Below are positions 20,891 through 28,710 of a DNA stretch of 32,238 nucleotides, in pieces. The position numbers were made by a program, and so were the translations under genes. Origin of the DNA: a bacterium (lineage in GTDB: Bacteria > Cyanobacteriota > Vampirovibrionia > Gastranaerophilales > Gastranaerophilaceae); assembly GCA_004558955.1 (NCBI GenBank), contig SFZC01000007.1, positions 1-32,238 of the forward strand, written 5' to 3'. Position 1 is the first letter of the stretch; every line of letters starts with the position of its first letter. Under the pieces are notes generated by a model. The model did not search any database and had not been told where the DNA came from. It saw only the letters and a list, made by a program, of their open reading frames with translations.

Positions 20891-22303
20891 CTACATAAAA
20901 TAATCTTTTGGTTTTGATTTGACTATGTTGAGGGCGGATTCAAAGGTCGGGTTGATTTGTCGGTAGTTCAAAATTTCCTCAATTTCGCCAAGATTTGTCA
21001 TTCCTAATTTTCTCACATCTTGATTGATATAATACATCTTTGCTTTCATTTGTTCTTTATTTAATTTTGTGAAATCTATATTACATTTTTTCAGAATTTC
21101 TTCTGTGCCGATATCTTTCATTTGTAATGACAAATACTCAAGTTTTGCCGCCGCAACCTTATATTCTCTTGCATCTTGTCCTTTTGCATTCAATATTGCG
21201 TGTTGCAATCTTAATCTGTCAGTTACTAAATTTAGTCGGCGTAAGTCAAAATCTGACGGAATTTCAGCATAAAGTTTCTGCAAATCCTTTCTTGTCAGGT
21301 CCGTAAAGTCTGTTTTTTCAAGAATTTTTTGAATAAACGGTTGCTGAAGTAAATCTTTTACTTTCGCAGACAGTTTTCTCGGTTTTAATTCAATAGACGG
21401 AAGTTGCCTGATAGATTTAAAAGATAAGCCCTGTTTGAATAATGGCACTAAAGTTCCTTCAATATTTAGCAATTCCGAAACTTTTGCAAAGGCCGCTTCC
21501 ATTAGTTTTTCTTCGCTTGTTATGTGGTTGATACGGACATTTATAATGGCTTTACTCATTTTTGTTGCAGAATCATGCAAATACTCATCGGTAATTTGGT
21601 TTTGAATTTTGAATAAAGTTTTGTCGGTGTTTCGTTTCATTTTGCCAAGTTTTGTTTCATATTGTTCAATGAGTTCTTTATGTTCTCCGTTTTTGAATTT
21701 AGGCATAAGTGATTTGTCCAACACGTCAAACCCACGACCGTTTCTGACTTGGCTTGCTAATTGGTAGGCTTCGTGATTAATCTCAAAAAGTGTCGAACGG
21801 AAGTTGTCGGCTTCTGACAAATGGGGTTTATCTTTCAGTGTTCTGAGTTGTCTGATTTGTTCAAAAGAGGTATCCAGTTGTTGAAGTACGGATTTGATGT
21901 CTTTTGCGTTGGCAATTTCTTTTTCTACAGGTGCGGTATTAAATAGTTTTGTTTTTAAATAATTTTTGACATAAGGTGCAAATTTTTTGTATTGTTGAGC
22001 GAAAATATCCAAAGTTTCTTCTTTGAAGTTGATGACGATTTGAGCAATATCGGAAACTTTACCTTGATATATTTTGCGGATTTCTTTTGGATAATTTACC
22101 CCTCTTGTGCCAAGGTACAGTAAAAGTGCACCGCTACCTAATGCACCTACCGCTAATGCGGTTGTTTTCGCTTTTTTGAGCGGATTTTCCTGAGAAGTAT
22201 TGTCATTTTTGACAACTTTTACAGGCTGTTTTTTTCCAAAACTTATATAGTTAGACTTTCTTATTCCTTTTGTCGTGAACCCGTCATCTAATAATATACC
22301 CAT
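20891..22303 (-). CDS. Conserved hypothetical helical protein with one membrane segment
   Basis: A 470-aa protein. The N-terminus holds 'KSNYISFGKKQPVKVV', a pattern I associate with Gastranaerophilales proteins, then one hydrophobic segment 'ALAVGALGSGALLLYLGTRG' (about 50-69). The remaining 400 residues are helical, with long charged stretches that probably form coiled coils ('QYETKLGKMKRNTDKTLFKI'). It has no enzyme motif. It is likely anchored in the inner membrane with a large soluble domain; the side is not clear. ATG 22303 has AGGAATAA upstream. It is followed by a terminator and is not in an evident operon. The function is unknown. Confidence 0.7.
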   Translation of the reverse strand: MGILLDDGFTTKGIRKSNYISFGKKQPVKVVKNDNTSQENPLKKAKTTALAVGALGSGALLLYLGTRGVNYPKEIRKIYQGKVSDIAQIVINFKEETLDIFAQQYKKFAPYVKNYLKTKLFNTAPVEKEIANAKDIKSVLQQLDTSFEQIRQLRTLKDKPHLSEADNFRSTLFEINHEAYQLASQVRNGRGFDVLDKSLMPKFKNGEHKELIEQYETKLGKMKRNTDKTLFKIQNQITDEYLHDSATKMSKAIINVRINHITSEEKLMEAAFAKVSELLNIEGTLVPLFKQGLSFKSIRQLPSIELKPRKLSAKVKDLLQQPFIQKILEKTDFTDLTRKDLQKLYAEIPSDFDLRRLNLVTDRLRLQHAILNAKGQDAREYKVAAAKLEYLSLQMKDIGTEEILKKCNIDFTKLNKEQMKAKMYYINQDVRKLGMTNLGEIEEILNYRQINPTFESALNIVKSKPKDYFM

Positions 22304-22362
22304 TAGTTATTCCTATTTTTAAACACCATATATATATAAATACAGAAAAGAATTAATTTGCT

Positions 22363-22402
22363 ACTTCAAACAGAAAATTTTTACAAATTCTCTGTTTGAA
22401 GT
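22363..22402. terminator. Hairpin after the aspartate kinase gene
   Basis: ACTTCAAACAGA (22363-22374) and TCTGTTTGAAGT (22391-22402) form a perfect 12-bp stem 12 bases past the lysC stop. The loop is A/T-rich; the T tract is poor. Confidence 0.55.
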
Positions 22403-22413
22403 GTTTAAAGTTT

Positions 22414-23679
22414 TTATACGTCCGGCAAAGTTCCTTTAACGGTTGCGATTTCGTCACAACCGAGACTGAAAACTTCGTGTAACGCTTTAACTGCTGCATT
22501 AGCATCTTCTTTGTTGATTAAGCAACTGATTTTGATTTCACTTGTAGAAATCATTTTGATGTTAATTCCTGCATTTGCAAGAGTTTCAAACATTGTTGAT
22601 GCAATTCCGGGTCTGTCAATCATACCTGCCCCGATGATTGAAACCTTTGAGATGTTTTCATCAATTTGAACATCTGCTGCACCGAGTTTTCGTTTAACTT
22701 CTTCCAAAACTTCAAGAGCATTTGGCAAGTCTTCTTTTGAAATTGTGAAGGCGATGTCGTTTGTTTTTGAGGTTTTGCGAGCATAAGATTGAATAATCAT
22801 ATCTACCGAAATATTTTTTTCTGCAAGACTGCTGAATAGTGTTGCGGCTTCGCCCGGAGTGTCAGGAACTTCACAGACAACTACTCTTACCTGTGATGAA
22901 TCTGCTGCAACTCCTGTAACCGGTTTGTTTATTTCCATTTCGTCAACTCCTACTATTAAAGTTCCCATATTATCTAAATTAAAACTGCTACGCACTCTAA
23001 GCGGAACAGAGTATTGTTTTGCTGTTTCAACACTTCTCGGGTGAAGTACGTTTGCACCGGCATGAGCAAGTTCTAACATTTCTTCGTATGAAACGATATC
23101 CAATTTAGAAGCGTTTGGAACAACTCTCGGGTCGGTTGTGTAAACTCCTTCAACGTCTGTGTAGATGTCGCATCTTTCTGCATTCAAGGCTGCTGCCAGT
23201 GCTACTGCTGATGTGTCTGAGCCACCACGACCGAGTGTGGTAATTTCACCGTCTTCAGTAACCCCTTGAAAACCCGCAACAACAATGATATTACCTTCAT
23301 TCAAATTCTTTTTAAGTTTATCTGTTTTGATGTCGATAATTCTTGCTTTTGAGTGTACGTTTTCTGTAAAAATGCCGATTTGAGTAGCATTGAAACTAAC
23401 GGCTTTATAACCTTGAGCTTGAATTGCCATTGTTAAAAGTGCAATAGAAACACATTCTCCTGTTGACAAAAGCATGTCCATTTCTCTGCTTGATGGTGTT
23501 GCGTTAATGTCATAAGCCATTTTTACAAGGTGGTCTGTCGTGTGCCCCATAGCAGAAACAACTACAACTACGTCATTTCCGTTATTTTTTTCACGGATAA
23601 CCGTTTTTGCTACATTCTTGATTTTGTCGGTATCGGCAACTGAAGTTCCACCGAATTTTTGTACGATAATCTTTTTCAA
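22414..23679 (-). CDS. lysC: Aspartate kinase
   Basis: A 421-aa aspartokinase (EC 2.7.2.4), which phosphorylates L-aspartate in the first step of lysine, threonine, methionine and diaminopimelate synthesis. 'KFGGTSV' (8-14) and 'TTLGRGGSDTSAVALAAAL' mark the kinase domain, as do 'DIYTDVEGVYTTDPR' and 'ELAHAGANVLHPRSVE'. Two C-terminal ACT domains ('VRVVVCEVPDTPGEAATLFS', 'VSIIGAGMIDRPGIASTMF') give feedback control. The start is TTG at 23679, with AGGGGAA upstream; it begins 1 base after the stop of the TPR gene, so the two are coupled. Length and motifs are normal. Confidence 0.95.
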   Translation of the reverse strand: MKKIIVQKFGGTSVADTDKIKNVAKTVIREKNNGNDVVVVVSAMGHTTDHLVKMAYDINATPSSREMDMLLSTGECVSIALLTMAIQAQGYKAVSFNATQIGIFTENVHSKARIIDIKTDKLKKNLNEGNIIVVAGFQGVTEDGEITTLGRGGSDTSAVALAAALNAERCDIYTDVEGVYTTDPRVVPNASKLDIVSYEEMLELAHAGANVLHPRSVETAKQYSVPLRVRSSFNLDNMGTLIVGVDEMEINKPVTGVAADSSQVRVVVCEVPDTPGEAATLFSSLAEKNISVDMIIQSYARKTSKTNDIAFTISKEDLPNALEVLEEVKRKLGAADVQIDENISKVSIIGAGMIDRPGIASTMFETLANAGINIKMISTSEIKISCLINKEDANAAVKALHEVFSLGCDEIATVKGTLPDV

Positions 23680-23680
23680 T

Positions 23681-25168
23681 TTAGTTATTCCCCTGCAAAC
23701 TGTCTAAAATTTCTTTAAGTTCATTTTCTTCTTTTTCGTATTCAAAAGAACCTAAATTTTTGGTTTTGTCGGCAATCGAAATTGCTTCCTTTATATTATA
23801 TTCGCAAACATTAGTTTTTACAAGTTTATAGGCACAATAAAATAACAAATTTAACACTTCTATATCTTTTTCATTTATTTTTTCTGCTTTGCGAAGTTTT
23901 CTTTGTGCATCGGCGTAATCTTCGATTGAGATTAGCCATTTTGAGTATTCTATAATAGCAGGTAAATATTGCGGATTTTCGGTCGTAAATTTTTCAAAAT
24001 ATTCTTTTGTTTTTGTTTTGTCGTCTAATTGTCTGTATGCTCTTGCAATGTTGAGAATATTGTAATATTCCTGCGGGTCAAATTTTAGAGCCTTTTTGAA
24101 TAAATCTATTGCTTCATTGTATTCTCCGAGTGAATATTTTTTTAACCCGAAGGCTTCCTGAACATAAACATTCTCGGAATATTTTTCTTCGATTTCGTCT
24201 AAAATCGTGAAGTCTTCATTATAAGCACTTGTTAAAGCCATTCCGATTTTTGCTTCCATAAAATCGGGTTCTTCTTGCAATGCGATTGTGAATTGTTCGT
24301 GAGCTTTTTCAAATTCTAAAAGTCGCATGTAGGCTTTTCCCCATTCAAAGTGAAGGGTTGAATTTTCCAAATCGTTGGCTATTGCAGTTCTGAAAACTTT
24401 TTCTGTTTTTGCAATATCTTTTTGTATTGAGTAAATTTCGCCCAAAATGAAATATGATGGCAACATTTGCGGATTTATGTTGATTGATTTGTTTGCATAC
24501 AATTCCGCCTCCTGATAATTCGATTTTATGAGTTTTAAATTTGCGTATTCGTAAGTGCTGCTTTCATTCGGTGCAATTTTTGTTAAAAATGCCAATTTCA
24601 TTTCTGCAGCCTCGTATTCTCCGAGTCGAACTTCCATAACCGCAGACAACAAAATGGCCGTGTAATTGTATTTGTTAATTTTTGTAGCCATTACGAATTT
24701 ATCTTTGGCATTTTTGTATTTTTTTAATCGCATTAAGGTCATTCCCCAGCCGGTATAGACATCTGTATTCATTGGGGAAACTTTGTTGGCTTTTTCAAAA
24801 GAAACGATTGCTTCGTCTAATAGTTTTGTGTTAAGTTGACACATCCCGAGACGTAGCCAAATTTCTTTGTCGTTAGGGTTCAGTTTTGAAGATTTGTCGT
24901 AATATTTAATCGCATTTTCAAAGTCATTTTTGCGTTCTCTTATTTTTCCGAGATATTTGTAAACAAGAGAATCCTGTTCTGAGATGTCTAAGGCTCGAAG
25001 AAGCAAGCGTTCCGCCTCATCAAGTTGTTTTTGGTCGATAAATTTTTTCGCTTTGTTCACATACGCAACAGTCGGTAAAGATTGAATTACCGTGTCTTTC
25101 TGATATGAACTTATTGAAAAGTTAAGTTTTTTAATTTCTTCCCTGATTTTTTTTAACCAACCAAACAA
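23681..25168 (-). CDS. Tetratricopeptide-repeat protein
   Basis: A 495-aa protein consisting mostly of 34-residue TPR units, about ten or more: 'LVYKYLGKIRERKNDFENAI', 'EIWLRLGMCQLNTKLLDEAI', 'DVYTGWGMTLMRLKKYKNAK' and so on. TPRs form a helical solenoid for protein binding. There is no signal peptide, so it is cytoplasmic. It starts with TTG at 25168, inside the last codons of the phosphatase gene (16-bp overlap), with AGAGAGG 8 bases before. It is the middle gene of a coupled three-gene operon ending with lysC. The partner is unknown. Confidence 0.85.
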   Translation of the reverse strand: MFGWLKKIREEIKKLNFSISSYQKDTVIQSLPTVAYVNKAKKFIDQKQLDEAERLLLRALDISEQDSLVYKYLGKIRERKNDFENAIKYYDKSSKLNPNDKEIWLRLGMCQLNTKLLDEAIVSFEKANKVSPMNTDVYTGWGMTLMRLKKYKNAKDKFVMATKINKYNYTAILLSAVMEVRLGEYEAAEMKLAFLTKIAPNESSTYEYANLKLIKSNYQEAELYANKSININPQMLPSYFILGEIYSIQKDIAKTEKVFRTAIANDLENSTLHFEWGKAYMRLLEFEKAHEQFTIALQEEPDFMEAKIGMALTSAYNEDFTILDEIEEKYSENVYVQEAFGLKKYSLGEYNEAIDLFKKALKFDPQEYYNILNIARAYRQLDDKTKTKEYFEKFTTENPQYLPAIIEYSKWLISIEDYADAQRKLRKAEKINEKDIEVLNLLFYCAYKLVKTNVCEYNIKEAISIADKTKNLGSFEYEKEENELKEILDSLQGNN

Positions 25169-25635
25169 TCCGCTACCTCTCTAAATGCTCCATCACCTGC
25201 TTGACTATGTGTTATTTGAATATTATCAACTTTTTTAACTTTGTCAACCGCATGCGGTACGGTAATTTTATACTTTGCAAACTTCAAACATTCCAAATCG
25301 TTTACGTCATCTCCCAAGTAAACATATTCATCTTGGGTCAGGTGATATTTTTCAACAATCATTTTGAGTACGTCAATTTTAATTCTTATATTTTGATGAA
25401 TTTCGTCAATTTTGAATTTTTTAGCCATTGTTTCTATTGCGGAATTTTTTTCCCCGGAAATAATCGCAATATCAAATCCGTTTTTTTTCAATATTGAAAA
25501 GCCCATAACGTCTTTAAAATTGAGTTTTCGGCTCATTGTGAAATCCTCGTTAATATAAACGCAATTATCCGTAACAATTCCGTCAAAATCCGTTATGACT
25601 ATTTTTATTGTTTTTGGAAGTTTAATTCCTGACAT
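25153..25635 (-). CDS. kdsC: KdsC-type HAD phosphatase (Kdo-8-phosphate phosphatase)
   Basis: A 160-aa HAD subclass III phosphatase without a cap domain. Motif I is DFDGIVTD, motif II 'AIISGEKNSAIE', and motif IV 'YLGDDVNDLECL'. The C-terminal 'SQAGDGAFREVAD' matches the GGxGAxREV end of KdsC. KdsC removes phosphate from Kdo-8-P in making the lipopolysaccharide inner core. The canonical motif I is DVDGVLTDG, so an alternative sugar phosphate (for example a nonulosonate) is possible. ATG 25635 follows GAGGAT. It is the first gene of the leftward operon and divergent from the histidine kinase. Confidence 0.8.
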   Translation of the reverse strand: MSGIKLPKTIKIVITDFDGIVTDNCVYINEDFTMSRKLNFKDVMGFSILKKNGFDIAIISGEKNSAIETMAKKFKIDEIHQNIRIKIDVLKMIVEKYHLTQDEYVYLGDDVNDLECLKFAKYKITVPHAVDKVKKVDNIQITHSQAGDGAFREVADCLVG

Positions 25636-25650
25636 AAAATCCTCAACATC

Positions 25651-25679
25651 TTAACAAATCTCAATCTGTTTGGTATAAT
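25651..25679 (+). promoter_or_regulatory. Promoter of the histidine kinase gene
   Basis: TTAACA (25651-25656), a 17-base spacer and perfect TATAAT (25674-25679). The start codon is 49 bases downstream. Confidence 0.65.
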
Positions 25680-25728
25680 TATAGCATAAAGAGAGAACTA
25701 TCAGAAAAAGAGAGATAAAAAGTAATAA

Positions 25729-27012
25729 ATGTTTTCATATTTTTATTTAGTTAATATTTGCGTAATTTTAGTGTTTATTAGCCTGTTTTTTATCACAAGG
25801 AGAACAAACAAAAGATGGTCAAAGATTAACGATTATTTGGGCAAAGTTACGACAACGGTTGACTCTATCAGGTATGGTAATTTGTCAACAAAGATTGAAA
25901 AAGTCGAGCATCCGACTTACCAAAATGTTACGGACAGTATTAACCGAATGGTGGAAACTCTTAATGACCGTGAAAAAATGATTATTGAGTATCAAACAGA
26001 ATTGATGAGGCAAAATAAGCTTCTTGAATCTGTCATAAACTCCTTGTCTGACGGTATTTTGATTATCAATGAAAAGTTTGAAATTTTGCGAGCAACTCCT
26101 AAAATTTTGAATTGGTTTGGCATAAAAGGACGGGATATTATAGGGAAAAATGTTTTTGAATTTCTACAACCCGTGAAAGATGAAGATTTTGATATTTCGG
26201 GATTAAATAATACCGAAATCTTTATTAAACACACTCCAACAAACAATTTTGTAATCAATTCTCAGCCCTTAACTTCGCTGGAGAAAAAGAGATTTGTCCT
26301 GATTATAAAAGATATTACGACCGAAAAAGAAATAGAAACGTTAAAAGATGATTTTGTTGCGACACTTACTCATGATTTGAAAGTTCCTATCGTTGCGGCA
26401 TCAAATATCATTGATTTATTTTTGGCAAACAAATTCGGAGAGATTTCCGATAAACAAAAATATGCTCTTGAAAATATGAAAACTTCAAATCAAGGTTTGC
26501 TGGAGCTCGTACAAATTCTTTTGGAAACTTACAAATTGAGAGAACAGGGTATAAAACTTGTGCGTAGCGATATTGAGATAAATCCGTTTGTTGAAGCCAT
26601 TATCACGGAAATGCAACCAATCGCAACCGAAAATAAAATAGAAATAAAATATCTTCCGTCTGATTTTGTTAAGGTGGTAAATGCCGACCCGATGCAACTT
26701 CGCCGAGTTATAAAAAATCTTATCTCAAATGCGATTGACCATAGCAATACCAAAAAGTTTATTGATATCAAAATCGGTAAATATCAAGACGGGATAACAA
26801 TTTCTGTTATTGATTACGGTCAGGGCATATCAAAAGACGAATTAAAAATGATTTTTAACAAATACTATTCTGCCGCTAAAAAACTCCGCAAAGTCGGCAC
26901 AGGGTTGGGGTTATACCTTTCTCAACAAATTGCTGTTGCTCATGGCGGGGAAATTATTGCAACGAGCGAAGAGGGTGTAAGGACTGAATTTTGCGTAAAA
27001 CTCCCGAATTAG
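25729..27012 (+). CDS. Membrane sensor histidine kinase
   Basis: A 427-aa sensor kinase. One N-terminal membrane helix ('LVNICVILVFISLFFITRR', about 7-25) leads into a HAMP-like stretch, a PAS domain ('LLESVINSLSDGILIINEKF') and the HisKA domain with phospho-acceptor H215 in 'FVATLTHDLKVPI'. The ATPase domain has N box 'KNLISNAIDHS' (about 329), G1 'DYGQGIS' and G2 'GTGLGLYLS' (about 390). With one helix and almost no periplasmic part, it probably senses a cytoplasmic or membrane signal through PAS. No response regulator gene is adjacent. ATG 25729 is preceded by a weak AGAGAG site. Confidence 0.9.
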   Translation: MFSYFYLVNICVILVFISLFFITRRTNKRWSKINDYLGKVTTTVDSIRYGNLSTKIEKVEHPTYQNVTDSINRMVETLNDREKMIIEYQTELMRQNKLLESVINSLSDGILIINEKFEILRATPKILNWFGIKGRDIIGKNVFEFLQPVKDEDFDISGLNNTEIFIKHTPTNNFVINSQPLTSLEKKRFVLIIKDITTEKEIETLKDDFVATLTHDLKVPIVAASNIIDLFLANKFGEISDKQKYALENMKTSNQGLLELVQILLETYKLREQGIKLVRSDIEINPFVEAIITEMQPIATENKIEIKYLPSDFVKVVNADPMQLRRVIKNLISNAIDHSNTKKFIDIKIGKYQDGITISVIDYGQGISKDELKMIFNKYYSAAKKLRKVGTGLGLYLSQQIAVAHGGEIIATSEEGVRTEFCVKLPN

Positions 27013-27104
27013 AACAGGTTTTGTGCTTTAAAATTCGCCGTTGAAAAAAAAACATGTTTTTGTTAGACTCTTGCTTGCGTACACTGGAAAGAAGGGATTT
27101 TAAA

Positions 27105-28631
27105 ATGACTAAACGAGTTTTATTATGTATAATGGACGGTTGGGGCATTTCAACAGGTTCTGAAAAATATGATGCTACAAAATTGGCACATCCTGTGAAT
27201 GTTCCGAAATTGGAAAAAGAAGAAAAATTTATTCATATCAAGGCTGACGGCGAAAACGTAGGTTTACCGCACGGTCAAATGGGTAATTCCGAAGTAGGTC
27301 ACTTGAATTTGGGTGCCGGCAGAATTGTTTATCAGGATTTGTCAAAAATCAATAATGCAATTAAAGACGGTTCTTTCTTTAAAAATGAAAGATTTTTGAA
27401 TGCTATCGTACACGCTAAAAAACACGATTCTGCACTTCATATTTATGGCTTGGTATCAACAGGCGGTGTTCACTCTTCGCTTGACCATGTACTGGCGTTG
27501 ATTAAAATGGCGGCAGATTCAGGTTTGAAAAAAGTTTACGTTCATGCCTTTTTGGACGGTCGTGATACGCCACCTTCAAGTGCTTGCGAATACTTGCAAA
27601 TCGTTGAAGATGAATTGAAAAAATATAACCTTCCTCCTGTTGCAACAATTATCGGTCGTTATTACATTATGGACAGAGATAATCGTTGGGACAGAGTTGA
27701 AAAAGGTTACAATGCGTTGTTGTTGGGTGAAGGTGAACACGCCGCAACAGCTATTGAAGGTGTTAAACAATCTTACGCAAAGGGCGAAACAGATGAATTT
27801 GTATTGCCAACGGTTATCGGTGGTGAAGAATCAAGAATTCACGATAATGATTCAATAATTTTCTTCAACTATCGTCCTGATAGAGCAAGAGAAATTACTA
27901 AGGCTATCAATTTTGCTGATTTTGACGGTTTCAAACGTAAAAAAGTTCTTAAAAATATTTTATACACAACAATGACAAGTTACGAAGCATCTTTCACTTT
28001 CCCTGTTGCTTTCCCGAAAGAAAAACTTGTGAATATTTTAGGTGATGTTTTGGAAGCAAACGGAATTAACCAATTCAGAACTGCTGAAACAGAAAAATAT
28101 GCACACGTTACGTTCTTCTTCAATGGCGGTATTGATGAACCTCAACCTCACGAAACCCGTGTTCTTGTTGCTTCCCCAAAAGTTGCCACTTACGATATGC
28201 AACCTGAAATGAGTGCTTACGAAGTTTGTGATAACGTATTGAAGGCTGTAAACGACCCTAAATATCAATTTATTTTGGTTAACTTTGCAAATCCTGATAT
28301 GGTTGGGCATACAGGTGTTATTGAAGCGGCGACAAAGGCTTGTAAAGTTGTTGATGAATGTGTCGGTAAAATTGCAGAGGCTTGTAAAGAACACGATATT
28401 ACAATGTTGTTAACGGCAGATCACGGTAACTCGGAAGTTATGGTTGATGAATCAACAGGAAAACCGCAAACCGCACATACAACAAATGAAGTTCCGTTTG
28501 TCTTGATTAACGGTCCTAAAGGTGCCGAATTAAGACCGACAGGAGCATTGTGTGACGTTGCACCGACAGTGTTGCAACTGCTTGATATCAAGCAACCTGC
28601 GGAAATGACAGGTAAATCATTAATTAAATAA
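27105..28631 (+). CDS. gpmI: 2,3-bisphosphoglycerate-independent phosphoglycerate mutase
   Basis: A 508-aa Mn2+-dependent mutase (EC 5.4.2.12) interconverting 3- and 2-phosphoglycerate in glycolysis. 'VLLCIMDGWG' carries metal ligand D11. 'GQMGNSEVGHLNLGAG' contains the phosphorylated S62. 'HAFLDGRDTPPSS', 'YIMDRDNRWDR', 'FFNYRPDRARE' and the metal site 'LLTADHGNSEVM' are all canonical. ATG 27105 has AAGGGAT and fits the family; the frame to 27054 only adds residues without similarity. Length is normal. A GC-rich hairpin follows. Confidence 0.97.
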   Translation: MTKRVLLCIMDGWGISTGSEKYDATKLAHPVNVPKLEKEEKFIHIKADGENVGLPHGQMGNSEVGHLNLGAGRIVYQDLSKINNAIKDGSFFKNERFLNAIVHAKKHDSALHIYGLVSTGGVHSSLDHVLALIKMAADSGLKKVYVHAFLDGRDTPPSSACEYLQIVEDELKKYNLPPVATIIGRYYIMDRDNRWDRVEKGYNALLLGEGEHAATAIEGVKQSYAKGETDEFVLPTVIGGEESRIHDNDSIIFFNYRPDRAREITKAINFADFDGFKRKKVLKNILYTTMTSYEASFTFPVAFPKEKLVNILGDVLEANGINQFRTAETEKYAHVTFFFNGGIDEPQPHETRVLVASPKVATYDMQPEMSAYEVCDNVLKAVNDPKYQFILVNFANPDMVGHTGVIEAATKACKVVDECVGKIAEACKEHDITMLLTADHGNSEVMVDESTGKPQTAHTTNEVPFVLINGPKGAELRPTGALCDVAPTVLQLLDIKQPAEMTGKSLIK

Positions 28632-28641
28632 ATATACAAAG

Positions 28642-28667
28642 GCGGGTAGATTTTTTAATCTATCCGC
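28642..28667 (+). terminator. Hairpin after gpmI
   Basis: GCGGGTAGATT (28642-28652), loop TTTT, AATCTATCCGC (28657-28667): an 11-bp stem with one G-T pair, 10 bases past the gpmI stop. The T run afterwards is weak, so some read-through into the SNF2 gene is possible. Confidence 0.6.
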
Positions 28668-28710
28668 TTATTAAATTTATCACCCGAACAAATTTTATAA
28701 AGGTAAAAAT

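Noticed and set aside
27640..28394. Other open frames inside gpmI on both strands
   Set aside because: Shadow frames of a strongly conserved enzyme gene.
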